Assembly (NCBI RefSeq): GCF_037076345.1
Contig: NZ_AP024702.1
Coordinates: 4,650,001 to 4,714,000 of the forward strand
Length of the DNA: 64,000 bases
Source: Haloferula helveola
GTDB lineage: Bacteria > Verrucomicrobiota > Verrucomicrobiia > Verrucomicrobiales > Akkermansiaceae
Direction: 5' to 3'
Below are positions 9,592-17,141 of the stretch, piece by piece. The notes under the pieces are model-generated. The model did not search any database. It was given only the letters and a program-made list of their open reading frames with translations, and had not been told where the DNA came from. A program made the position numbers and the translations under genes. Positions within the stretch are counted from its first letter, which is position 1. Each line of letters begins with the position of its first letter.

Positions 9592-10380
9592 TCAGATCTT
9601 CATGGCGTTGAATCCGCCGTCGATCACGATCTCGCTGCCGGTCATGAAGGCCCCGGCGCGGTTGGAGGCCATCAGCAGGGTGGCTCCGATCAGGTCGTCC
9701 GGGTTGCCGAAGCGGCTCATCGGCGTCTGGCGCAGGATGTCGAGCACCCGGCTTTCGTCGAGGACCTTGCGGTTCTGCTCGGCCGGGAAGAAGCCGGGAA
9801 CGAGGGTGTTGACCCGGATCGAGTGCTCGGCCCACTCGCGGGCGAGGTTCTTGGAGAGGTTGTGGACGGCGGCCTTGGTGGCCGAGTAGATGAAGACCCG
9901 GGACAGCGGCACGAGGCCGGACATCGAGCCGAGGTTGATGATCGAGCCCGGAATGCCCTGTTCGATGAAGTATTCGCCGAAGACCTGGCAGCCGCGGAAG
10001 ACGGCGGTGAGGTTGGTGTCGATGATCCGATGGAATTCCTCCTCCTCGATTTCGAGGAACGGCGTGGCGGCGTTGATGCCGGCGCCGTTGATCAGGATGT
10101 CGACCTTGCCGGAGGTCTTCACGACCTCCTCAAGCAGCGTGTGGAGCGACTCGCGCGAGGTGACATCGGCCGGCATGAAGTAGCCCTTGCCGCCCGCGTC
10201 GGTGATCGTCTTGAGCTTGATCTCGGCTTTTTCGCGGATGCGGCCCACGAGGACGACTTCGCAGCCCGCCTTGGCGAGGCCTTCGGCCATCACTCCGCAG
10301 AGTTCACCGGTGCCGCCGATCACGACGGCGGTTTTCCCTTCGAGTCCGAAAAGGTCCTTCAAATAAGCAGCAGTCGGCAT
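9592..10380 (-). CDS. SDR family NAD(P)-dependent oxidoreductase
   Basis: 262 aa classical short-chain dehydrogenase. The cofactor loop is GGTGELCG (residues 22-29), a variant of TGxxxGxG; NGAG, the catalytic Ser (NLGSMSG) and YSATKAA (Tyr-x-x-x-Lys) are present. The start at 10380 ([16 protein letters not shown]) is preferred over a 54-nt upstream extension because the family begins here. The [10 protein letters not shown] opening and LCG loop resemble YjmF-type fructuronate reductases, so a sugar-acid substrate is possible but unproven. It is followed, 57 nt upstream on the same strand, by the NlpC-like gene. Confidence 0.9.
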   Translation of the reverse strand: MPTAAYLKDLFGLEGKTAVVIGGTGELCGVMAEGLAKAGCEVVLVGRIREKAEIKLKTITDAGGKGYFMPADVTSRESLHTLLEEVVKTSGKVDILINGAGINAATPFLEIEEEEFHRIIDTNLTAVFRGCQVFGEYFIEQGIPGSIINLGSMSGLVPLSRVFIYSATKAAVHNLSKNLAREWAEHSIRVNTLVPGFFPAEQNRKVLDESRVLDILRQTPMSRFGNPDDLIGATLLMASNRAGAFMTGSEIVIDGGFNAMKI

Positions 10381-10437
10381 GCGGAAAGGTTTGGCGGGGG
10401 ATCGGCGGGTGGCAAGCAGGATCGGGGGCAGCATCTG

Positions 10438-11205
10438 TCACGGACGGATGCCCTCATAGCGCCAGGGCCGGTAGCCTTCGCGCTCCAGCTTGGCCACCGG
10501 GATCCGGGCGGCATTGACCCGCCAGACCGGGAAGGGACCGGCTTCGTAGCAGTGGATGCTTTTCCCGTCCGGGCCCCACGAGCGGAAGAGCAGGACGTGT
10601 CGGTCATTCAGCAGGATGTCGCCCGCCTGAAGATGCGCCCAAGCCTTCAGCGGTTGGCAGATCGACGGCAGCTCGCGGGTCGAATGGGGACGCGATAGCC
10701 GCCAGCAGCGGGAAATGAAGCCGGAGCAGTCGATGCCGCAGGCGTCCGCGCTGGTTCCGTCGTCACCGAGTCGCCGCTTCTCGGCGGTGGAGATGTCGCC
10801 GGCGAATTCGCCGCGTTCGAGCGAGTTGAGGAATTGCCGGGGCGTGTCGAAGCCTCCCCATTGGTAGGCGACGCCGGTCATTTCCTCGCCGCTGCGCCAC
10901 CAGCCGTTTGAGAATCCATGCTCCGACAGGCCGGAGTCGGGCGTGTGGACGAGGATTCCGTCCGAGTCGAGACCGTGCCGGACGTGGCGAGGCTCGGGTG
11001 TCCATTTCACCTGAGTGTAGGCATAGGCGGTGGCGATCGCCTGGTCGCGGGTGACGGTTCGGGAGGGCGAAGGAATCGCCAGAGGATCGGGAGCGCAGGC
11101 GACGAGGCTAAGCGTAGCGAGCGAGGATGCCGCGAGCTTGCGAAATATAGCCGCCGCCGAAGAGCAGGGCGTGGTTGAGGATGTGGTAGAGCCGGTAGAT
11201 TTCAT
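10438..11205 (-). CDS. NlpC/P60-like putative lipoprotein
   Basis: 255 aa. The N-terminus has a long polar n-region, a hydrophobic stretch (LAASSLATLSLVAC) and a lipobox LVAC, so it is probably a lipoprotein. The C-terminal half resembles a papain-like NlpC/P60 peptidase: DCSGF supplies the catalytic Cys and NDRHVLLF the His, after GDILL. Members cleave peptide links in peptidoglycan stems. The only usable start (11205) lies 98 nt inside the end of the kinase gene upstream, so much of the export signal is encoded in the overlap. The unusually long n-region lowers certainty about the start. Confidence 0.78.
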   Translation of the reverse strand: MKSTGSTTSSTTPCSSAAAIFRKLAASSLATLSLVACAPDPLAIPSPSRTVTRDQAIATAYAYTQVKWTPEPRHVRHGLDSDGILVHTPDSGLSEHGFSNGWWRSGEEMTGVAYQWGGFDTPRQFLNSLERGEFAGDISTAEKRRLGDDGTSADACGIDCSGFISRCWRLSRPHSTRELPSICQPLKAWAHLQAGDILLNDRHVLLFRSWGPDGKSIHCYEAGPFPVWRVNAARIPVAKLEREGYRPWRYEGIRP

Positions 11206-11935
11206 GCAGGGATTCGACGTCTTCAGGTGCCGGGCGGTGATACCGGTAGGCTTCGTAAAAGCGCGGCGAGAATCCTCCGAACAGCGCGGTCATGGCGAGA
11301 TCGCATTCCGGGTCGGCGTGGTGCGCGGCGGGATCGAACACCACGGGGGTGCCGTCGCCGAGGAACGCCTTGTTGCCGCCCCACAGGTCGCCGTGGATCA
11401 GGGAAGCCGGCGGGGAAGCGGGAAGACGTTCGGTTAGTCGATCGAGAAAGCGATCCGATCCGGGAAAGTTGATGCCACTTTTCCTTAGGAGCCGGAACTG
11501 GTGTCCGATGCGTTGCTCACGGAAAAACTCCACCCATGAGTGGGTCGCGGCGTTCGGCTGCGGGGTGGCACCGATGAAGTTTTCGGAAGGGAAGCCGAAC
11601 CAGTCGGCAGTGGTCGAATGCAGCGCGGCAAGATGCTCGCCGAGCACGGCGTCGTCGCCACGGGAAACCAATTCCAACGCCTCAAGTGCGAGCCACGCGG
11701 ATTGGCCCGTGGCTCCGTGGCCCAGCACCTCCGGCAAGCGGATCGTTTTCGTCCGGCGAATCGCTTCAAGTCCTTCCGCCTCGGCCCGGAAGTTGTCCGC
11801 CTGATCGGCCGAGTTGGTTTTGATGAACCATTCGCCCCAGACATAGCTGTCGTGGATGCAGCCGCCCCCAACTGGAGTGGGTGAGCCGGTCGGCGGCTTG
11901 CCTAGCGAGCTGGCGATGGCCCTCCAGTCCGGCAT
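11108..11935 (-). CDS. fructosamine kinase family protein
   Basis: 275 aa, the usual size for fructosamine-3-kinase/ketosamine kinases, which phosphorylate sugar adducts on protein amines so that they break down. Family marks: GGGCIHDSY near the N-terminus, FIKTN (ATP Lys), LIHGDLWGGNK (catalytic Asp) and VFDPAAHHADPECDLAM (metal Asp and family signature). The start at 11935 is 5 nt from the Hsp33 stop, so the genes are in one operon. An in-frame extension to 12175 would overlap the hslO gene and is not family-like. The role here (protein repair, next to a redox chaperone) is inference. Confidence 0.93.
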   Translation of the reverse strand: MPDWRAIASSLGKPPTGSPTPVGGGCIHDSYVWGEWFIKTNSADQADNFRAEAEGLEAIRRTKTIRLPEVLGHGATGQSAWLALEALELVSRGDDAVLGEHLAALHSTTADWFGFPSENFIGATPQPNAATHSWVEFFREQRIGHQFRLLRKSGINFPGSDRFLDRLTERLPASPPASLIHGDLWGGNKAFLGDGTPVVFDPAAHHADPECDLAMTALFGGFSPRFYEAYRYHRPAPEDVESLHEIYRLYHILNHALLFGGGYISQARGILARYA

Positions 11936-11940
11936 GTGGC

Positions 11941-12711
11941 TCAGAGCATGTCCCGGGTGACGACGTATCGTGCGGCGCAGCGGGGGCACTGGATGGTGAT
12001 CTTGTCCTCGTCGCCGAAAAGCTCCTCCGGCTTGTCGCGCCAGCCGCCGAGAATGGGGAGGATGCGGTCGAGGTCGCAGCCGCAACGGAACCGGAAGCGC
12101 CGGGTCTCGAGCAACTTCGTTTCCTGGTCGCGCTCGAGCGTTGCGGCGGTCGCTTCGTCGAGCGCGGCGAACCATTCCTCGTCGTAGTCGGGCTGCGCGA
12201 CGAACAGGATGTAGGTCTCGTCCTCCAGCCTGAAGGCGCGGCAGGGGCGCTGTTCGGACTGGGTGTAGTACTGCTCGATCCAGAACAGGGGATCGTTGCC
12301 GTCGACCTGGAGCGTGGAGGTCCGCGGTTCCGCCCCCGGCTGGGTGGTGGTCTGGGAGTAGAACAGGTTGCGGTCGGGCTCGCGGACGTTTTCGGTGAAG
12401 AGCCGGCCGGTGACGAGTTCCTCCAGCGAACTGCCGGTGGCGAAGAAGTTCACCCGGGGCGCCCGCAGGTTCACCGTCCAGGCGATCGTTTCGGCCCAGG
12501 GACGGGCCACCACGTGAAGCGTCAGCGCCGCCAGCAGGTCCTTCAGCATGCCGTCGAGCTCCGGTGGATTGCGGAGCTGGTGCTGCATCAGGTGCAGGTA
12601 GTAGTCGGTATAGATCGGCGTGAACTGGGCGCGGACCGCCAGCACGTTGCGGTGGCGGACGAAAATCGATTCAACCTTGGTGAACTCCTCGACGGGGATC
12701 TGCTCGGACAC
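11941..12711 (-). CDS. hslO: Hsp33 family redox-regulated chaperone
   Basis: 256 aa from a GTG start. The C-terminus has the Hsp33 zinc-binding cysteines, CGC (FRFRCGCDLDR) then CPRC (TIQCPRCAARY), which form disulfides on oxidation and activate the holdase. The N-terminal part (Hsp33 fold, VEEFTKVESIFVRHRN onward) is conserved. An ATG six codons earlier (12729) lies inside the repeated GTTCGATG sequence upstream and is the alternative start. Five nt separate its stop from the kinase gene start. Confidence 0.92.
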   Translation of the reverse strand: MSEQIPVEEFTKVESIFVRHRNVLAVRAQFTPIYTDYYLHLMQHQLRNPPELDGMLKDLLAALTLHVVARPWAETIAWTVNLRAPRVNFFATGSSLEELVTGRLFTENVREPDRNLFYSQTTTQPGAEPRTSTLQVDGNDPLFWIEQYYTQSEQRPCRAFRLEDETYILFVAQPDYDEEWFAALDEATAATLERDQETKLLETRRFRFRCGCDLDRILPILGGWRDKPEELFGDEDKITIQCPRCAARYVVTRDML

Positions 12712-12723
12712 GCGCGCAGGGTG

Positions 12724-12755
12724 GAACATCGAACATCGAACGTCCAACCTTGAAC
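12724..12755. repeat. short tandem repeat GAACATC / dispersed GTTCGATG-type element
   Basis: The plus strand reads GAACATCGAACATCGAACGT followed by CCAACCTTGAAC, i.e. a 7-mer repeated with minor change. It overlaps the possible hslO start region and sits between hslO and the methyltransferase stop. The sequence looks like a common non-coding repeat, and this argues for the GTG start of hslO. Confidence 0.6.
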
Positions 12756-12764
12756 GGGTGAAGG

Positions 12765-13610
12765 TCAGGAATCGGCTGCCACCCGCTCGCGCGCGACCCC
12801 GAGGTAGCGCTCGTCGAGTTCGATGCCGGTGAAGGTTGCGAGATTCATCCGTGTGGCGGCCACGGCCGAACTTCCGATACCGAGGAAGGGGTCGATGAGA
12901 CGGGTCGCTTCGCCCTTGCCGTGGAGCCGCACGCACTGCTCGACCAAGGCGACCGGGAAGGTGGCGGGGTGGGGGCGTTCCTTGTCGCGGGACTGGATGG
13001 TCTCGTAGGGGATGAACCAGGTATTGCCGCGGCAGCGGAGGTCCTGTCCGCCGGTGTGGCCCCAGCGTGCGATGTTCGACTTGTCCTGGTAGGGCACGCC
13101 GGCGGCCCTTCGGTCGAGCGGGACGTTGCCGGTCTTTGTCAGGTGGAAGACGTACTCGTGGCAGTCGTTGACGAAGCGCTTCGAGTTGATCGGCTTGAAG
13201 TGACCGACGCTGATCGGTTCGCCGGCGCGGGTCTCGACAGTGATCGACTTGATCCAGTGGAATGTGTTCTGGAGGACGAAGAGCTCCTCGGTCAGCGCGA
13301 GCAGGACCTGATGGGGAAACAACGGGTTGGATGGAGCGGCTCCGACATTGAGGAAAAACGATCCGTCATCCGCGAGGACGCGTTTCACTTCCCTTGCCCA
13401 CTGGCGGCACCAGTCGAGGAACTCGGTCCTGCTACGGGTGTCGTCGTAGCTTCTGTAGGCGATCCCGAGATTGTAGGGCGGGGAGGTGACCACCAGATCG
13501 TGAGATCCGGCCCCGAGCGTCGGCAGCACCTCGAGGCAGTCGCCATGATGCAGATGGAGGGTCTCAGGAGGCACCGCCGGAGCGTGCCGCCTCAGGTGCC
13601 GCCAGTCCAA
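12765..13610 (-). CDS. orphan site-specific DNA methyltransferase (beta-class, N4-C or N6-A)
   Basis: 281 aa. Motif IV is TSPPYNLGI (residues 42-50) and the SAM-binding motif I, DPFLGIGSSAVAA, comes near residue 240: the permuted order of beta-class amino-methyltransferases. TSPPY is common in N4-cytosine enzymes but does not exclude N6-adenine. The start is TTG (13610) with an AAAGGAC ribosome site just before it; a downstream GTG is possible. No restriction enzyme, specificity subunit or MutH-like gene is adjacent, so it is orphan. The target sequence cannot be read from the protein. Confidence 0.9.
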   Translation of the reverse strand: MDWRHLRRHAPAVPPETLHLHHGDCLEVLPTLGAGSHDLVVTSPPYNLGIAYRSYDDTRSRTEFLDWCRQWAREVKRVLADDGSFFLNVGAAPSNPLFPHQVLLALTEELFVLQNTFHWIKSITVETRAGEPISVGHFKPINSKRFVNDCHEYVFHLTKTGNVPLDRRAAGVPYQDKSNIARWGHTGGQDLRCRGNTWFIPYETIQSRDKERPHPATFPVALVEQCVRLHGKGEATRLIDPFLGIGSSAVAATRMNLATFTGIELDERYLGVARERVAADS

Positions 13611-13634
13611 GTCCTTTTGTCCTTCGGAAGGTAG

Positions 13635-13656
13635 GGCGGACCGCCCCCGGTCCGCC
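13635..13656 (-). repeat. hairpin repeat with ACCGGGGGCGGT core, copy A
   Basis: An 8-bp perfect stem (13635-13642 with 13649-13656). On the minus strand it reads GGCGG-ACCGGGGGCGGT-CCGCC, then C and TACCTT. It lies about 25 nt after the stop of the host-attachment gene, in sense. Copy B is at 16506-16529, with the same core and tail but a changed, still paired, stem. Confidence 0.75.
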
Positions 13657-13679
13657 GTCGTGCCGATTGGAGAGCTGCC

Positions 13680-14120
13680 TCACCTCAGCTGGAACCGGTC
13701 CAGCAGATCCAGCTTGGAGCTTTTCACAAGGTTCAGCGCCAGTTTGGCCCGGATTCTTTTCCGGACCAGCGGCGTGAGCGAGTCGACGAGATCTCCGACG
13801 ATTTCCTTGGGCGCGGCGAGGTAGATGTCGGTGTTGTCCGAGCCTGCGGTGCCGTTGACCGCCTCAGCGATGCCCCGGAGCTGGGACTTTTCGGCTTCGT
13901 CCTGCTCGCTGTGCCGCTCGCCCACCGATTTGCTGCCCGGGCCGTAGCTGAACCGGCCGGCCTTGTCGGTCACGCGGTCGGAAACCTTGCTGTGCTGGTT
14001 TTCGAGATCGATGTCGGCGACGTCTTCGAAGGCGGGCGAAGTGTCCGGTTGAAGGTCGTCACGGGTGATGCGGTAGGCCTTCATGTGTCCGAGGTCGGTA
14101 ACGATGATCATCGAATTCAT
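13680..14120 (-). CDS. host attachment protein family (baeRF-like)
   Basis: 146 aa. It opens MNSMIIVTDLGHMKAYRITR, the typical start of the Host_attach family (first described in Agrobacterium attachment), which structurally resembles the eRF1 Rnase-E-like fold of baeRF proteins. The C-terminus has IYLAAPKEIVGDLVDSL and a conserved basic end (VRKRIRAKLALNLVK), again family-like. The biochemical function is not established. It is probably cytoplasmic (no signal). The start at 14120 is chosen on family length. Confidence 0.85.
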   Translation of the reverse strand: MNSMIIVTDLGHMKAYRITRDDLQPDTSPAFEDVADIDLENQHSKVSDRVTDKAGRFSYGPGSKSVGERHSEQDEAEKSQLRGIAEAVNGTAGSDNTDIYLAAPKEIVGDLVDSLTPLVRKRIRAKLALNLVKSSKLDLLDRFQLR

Positions 14121-14200
14121 AGCGTCCCACCCTTGCAGCGGAGTTTCCGCGATGCAAGTCGTCACGGTAGAATCCCCGAAGTGGTCGAAAATTTCCCGGC

Positions 14201-15715
14201 CTACTCGGTCGGCAATACCTCGGCACTCAACCGAAAGTAGAGCGTGTTGGTTCCGGGAGGTGGAGAAAGCGTGATGCTGACCTGTTCGGTGAGGGCGTCG
14301 AACCACACGGTTTCGATCGAGTCCGGGACGACCGGAGTCCACGTGCCGACGCCGCCGAGGCTGGGTGAACTCTCCAGCGTCAAAGAGGTGAACGGGAGTT
14401 CCGCATTCCTCGGGAAGCGCGCCGTCACGGTGCCGTCCGGGTTGCGGGTGATGTGAAGGGGGTTCCTGTCGAAACGCCGGGGGTCGGTGTTCAGTGCGTT
14501 CTCGAGGATCAGGTCCAGCCGGTCGTTGTCGGAGTCGCCGACCGGACTTCCCAGATCATCGTAGAAAAGCAGCTCCCAGTCGTCGGCAACGTGATCGGAG
14601 TCGAGGTCGACCGCGGGAATTCCGGGAGCCGGAGTGTCGAGGGCCGGGGTGATGTCGAGCATCATGAATCCCCGGTGGTCGTCGGATTCGAGGAAGTCGA
14701 GCTGGGCCTGCTGGATGAATCCGTCGCCGCCTCCGAGCAGAAACGCCTCGATCCACCCGCTGGTCAGCAGGTCGCTGCCGAAGATTCCGTCAATCCGCGG
14801 GTCGATCTCGAGGATGATCACCGCGACACCGGTCCACGCGAGGTCGGTCCCCCCGGTGGTCGGAACGAGCAACCGTCCGACGTCGAGAATCGGCACGGTG
14901 ATGTTGCCGCCGACCCCGCTGATCACGGTGGAGCTGATCTGCTCGTTGACGAAGTTTCCGTCGCCATCGGTGTCGAGACCGAGGTCGAACGCGAGCCGCT
15001 CCGAGAGCATGCTGATCTGGGCGCCGGTATCGAGCAGGAAGCGGCCGCGCCGTCGGCGGGTCGAGGTATCGACGATCGCGGTCAGGAAAGGGATGCCGTC
15101 GGCCGTGGTCGGCGGGTCCGGCTCGGTGATCGGGAAATCGAAGAGCTGGAGCGGAATGGTGTAACGGTGACCGCCGCTCGCCGGGACGTCGGTTCGCATG
15201 TCGACGCCGACGAACGCATCGAAAAGGTCGCCGGTGCCGAAACCCGAGAAGTCGAGGCTGGTGACGCGGCCGACCATTCCCGGCATGCCGACGATTCCTC
15301 CGAACGAGCCGAAGTCCGACGTCGGATTCGACAGCGCGCGCACACCGTTGAGAGTCACGATGTCACCCGCCGTTCCGGCGAAGTCCATCCGGTAGGGAAC
15401 CGACACATCGAAGGTGGTGAATCCGCTGACACCTTGTTCGAGAATGGTGCCGTCGGTCTGGTAGCCGTTGGCATCAAGCTCGGAGAAAGCGCCGCCAGCG
15501 ATCACGATTCGCTCGGCACCGGTATCGAGCAGGAAGGAGTTCGAAATGTCCGGGCCGAGCGGGGTGTCGCTGTCGTCGAGGAACTCGACCGCGACGCGCG
15601 GCTGGTCGAGCGCGAGTCCGTCCGACGGGCCGAGGGTGACCGTCGGTCGCTCGGCGAAACCCGACGACACCAACAGTAGGCCGAAGCTTCCGAAAATGGG
15701 CGGGGTAACGCGCAT
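14201..15715 (-). CDS. secreted protein with two retropepsin-like aspartyl protease domains
   Basis: 504 aa. A signal peptide (MRVTPPIFGSFGLLLVSSGFA) is followed by two hydrophobic-DTGA motifs, FLLDTGAERIVIAG (Asp64) and FLLDTGAQISML (Asp229), each the active-site pattern of retropepsin/gag-type aspartic proteases; DGIFGSDLL near 309 matches the late Gly motif of the fold. The two halves could pair as a pseudo-dimer. The C-terminus carries a DSDHVADDWELLFY / DSDNDRLDLILENALNTDP segment typical of secreted Verrucomicrobia proteins. The start at 15715 is chosen for the signal peptide. Substrate unknown; the gene is divergent from the next one. Confidence 0.85.
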   Translation of the reverse strand: MRVTPPIFGSFGLLLVSSGFAERPTVTLGPSDGLALDQPRVAVEFLDDSDTPLGPDISNSFLLDTGAERIVIAGGAFSELDANGYQTDGTILEQGVSGFTTFDVSVPYRMDFAGTAGDIVTLNGVRALSNPTSDFGSFGGIVGMPGMVGRVTSLDFSGFGTGDLFDAFVGVDMRTDVPASGGHRYTIPLQLFDFPITEPDPPTTADGIPFLTAIVDTSTRRRRGRFLLDTGAQISMLSERLAFDLGLDTDGDGNFVNEQISSTVISGVGGNITVPILDVGRLLVPTTGGTDLAWTGVAVIILEIDPRIDGIFGSDLLTSGWIEAFLLGGGDGFIQQAQLDFLESDDHRGFMMLDITPALDTPAPGIPAVDLDSDHVADDWELLFYDDLGSPVGDSDNDRLDLILENALNTDPRRFDRNPLHITRNPDGTVTARFPRNAELPFTSLTLESSPSLGGVGTWTPVVPDSIETVWFDALTEQVSITLSPPPGTNTLYFRLSAEVLPTE

Positions 15716-15840
15716 GGATGGCCAGCCTATCGGTGGATTGGACCGACGGCGAGCTTCGAGCGTGGAGGAGGATCGACCGCGTGACAGGCTCCGGCCAAAA
15801 AGGACTCGCCCACGGGGGGCGGGGGCGGTTGTTTCGGGGC

Positions 15841-16464
15841 ATGGGCCCCGAGTCATTGCTTCTGATCCTCCCGGTCGCCGGCTGTCTTGGGATCTTCTGG
15901 ATCATTCTCAAGTTCTCATCATCGAGGATCGCCACCCAGTACCGGCTACTCGCGGAGCGCTTCGGGCTGGAACTCGACCAGCCGCCGGTGAAAATGGGTG
16001 GCTTCGTCCGGCCGGATCCCTCGCTTCACGGGGAATATCGTGGGCGAGAGGTTTCGTTCTCGGCTCCGGGGAAAGGTCTCAAAGGCACACGGCAGATCGA
16101 GAGTCTGGTGAAACTCGAACTCAAGGACCGTCGCCTCAGGGCACAGATGGCGCCGGCCGGCCTGCTCGGCGGTCTGCGACAGCGCGACAGCGGAGGAAAG
16201 GGGCGTTGGAAGAGCGGTGACGAGGCATTCGATGAAGCGGTGGATGTCCGGACCGGCAATCCGGCAATCCTTCAGGAGGTGTTGACCGACGAAAGACGCA
16301 AGTGGCTTGCCTCTGCGTTGAAGAAATCGAAGGCGACGCTCTACATCGGGGACGGGGCCATCGCTTGGGCGAAACTCGGGCTGATCGCAGACGAAGCGAC
16401 GCGGCTCAGGTTCGAGGAGGTCGTCGAGTTTTTCTGCGACTTCGCCGAGGCGGTCGAAGGCTGA
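15841..16464 (+). CDS. membrane-anchored hypothetical protein
   Basis: 207 aa. One N-terminal membrane helix (ESLLLILPVAGCLGIFWIIL), then a soluble domain with a central WKSGDEAFDEAVDVRTGNP segment and KWLASALKKSKATLYIGDGAIAW. The mix of an N-terminal anchor and this mid-domain is seen in uncharacterised bacterial proteins; I assign no function. The start at 15841 is chosen because an upstream extension (to 15718) is Arg-rich and would overlap the divergent promoter region. The hairpin repeat at 16506-16529 follows its stop. Confidence 0.7.
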   Translation: MGPESLLLILPVAGCLGIFWIILKFSSSRIATQYRLLAERFGLELDQPPVKMGGFVRPDPSLHGEYRGREVSFSAPGKGLKGTRQIESLVKLELKDRRLRAQMAPAGLLGGLRQRDSGGKGRWKSGDEAFDEAVDVRTGNPAILQEVLTDERRKWLASALKKSKATLYIGDGAIAWAKLGLIADEATRLRFEEVVEFFCDFAEAVEG

Positions 16465-16505
16465 GCGGGGGTGGCAAGGCGGCGTGGTGCGCCTGCGTGG
16501 ATCGG

Positions 16506-16529
16506 CGGCTGACCGGGGGCGGTCAGCCG
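16506..16529 (+). repeat. hairpin repeat with ACCGGGGGCGGT core, copy B
   Basis: A 9-bp perfect stem (16506-16514 with 16521-16529) around GGGGGC; plus strand core GGCTG-ACCGGGGGCGGT-CAGCC, then GTACCTT. It starts 41 nt after the stop of the 15841 gene, in sense. Compared with copy A at 13635-13656, one stem pair changes from G-C to T-A while the loop is unchanged, so pairing is maintained. Confidence 0.75.
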
Positions 16530-16545
16530 TACCTTTGGACTCCTG

Positions 16546-16944
16546 TTAGTCCAGCTCCTCTTCGATGAAGGCGAGCACGAGGTCGACGAGTTCGTCCATC
16601 GCCCCGGGAAGGTCCTCTTCGATCGTGGCGAGGTATTCCTCCTCGGTCTCGCTGTAGTCATTCCGATCCTCGGCGCGGGTCGCGCACCAGCGGCTTGCGT
16701 TGAGAGGGTCGACGAGTGCGGTCGCGCCGACGATGTCGAATGACCGGATCACCCGCTGGTGATCCAGTCCGCTCTGCCAGAATTCATGGAGGCAATCGTT
16801 GCTCTCGAGGATCGGGACGGTTTCGTAAACATCCATCAGCGCGCGTTCCTCGCGGCTGAGGTCACGGTCGGCGGATTCGGTTTCCAGACGGTCGACGAGG
16901 ATCTCGACCTCGTCCGGCCATTCAATGGGTTCCTGGGAGAGCAT
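16546..16944 (-). CDS. acidic hypothetical protein, DMP19/DUF4375-like
   Basis: 132 aa, strongly acidic (ends FIEEELD), no signal or membrane segment, mostly predicted helix. The central ESNDCLHEFWQSGLDHQRV followed by a helix and GA (FDIVGA) parallels the layout of DMP19/DUF4375 proteins (N-G-G-F-x-Q-[FY]-x-x-S-G then an ALxxIGA helix), but key residues differ, so this is a weak assignment. No ribosome site is evident before the ATG. Confidence 0.65.
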   Translation of the reverse strand: MLSQEPIEWPDEVEILVDRLETESADRDLSREERALMDVYETVPILESNDCLHEFWQSGLDHQRVIRSFDIVGATALVDPLNASRWCATRAEDRNDYSETEEEYLATIEEDLPGAMDELVDLVLAFIEEELD

Positions 16945-17064
16945 TGCGCCGGATTAAGAATGGGGACTAGCTGCCAATGCAAAGGGAATCCGCACCGATA
17001 CGGACGAACCCGAACATTTCATGAGAAGGTTGCCCGTGGGGCGTGAGCGTGGGACGAAAGGAGT

Positions 17065-17119
17065 GCGGACACGCCTGTCCGCCGATGGTTCGGAGTTTCG
17101 GAGGACGGGAGTGTCCTCC
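17065..17119. repeat. two adjacent intergenic hairpins
   Basis: Hairpin 1: GCGGACA-CGCC-TGTCCGC (17065-17082). Hairpin 2: GGAGGAC-GGGAGT-GTCCTCC (17100-17119). Both stems are perfect 7-mers. They lie just past the stop of the minus-strand isomerase gene (17142) and could act as its terminator, though there is no T-run; they equally look like a dispersed palindromic repeat. Confidence 0.6.
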
Positions 17120-17141
17120 CTCCTATTCCCCGCCGGGAGGA

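Noticed and set aside
12765-14120. restriction-modification system
   Set aside because: The methyltransferase has no endonuclease or specificity gene on either side; the host-attachment protein is not a nuclease.
14453-15679. 408-codon plus-strand open frame
   Set aside because: Antisense of the aspartyl-protease-like gene, highly biased for Glu, Arg, Val and Gly.
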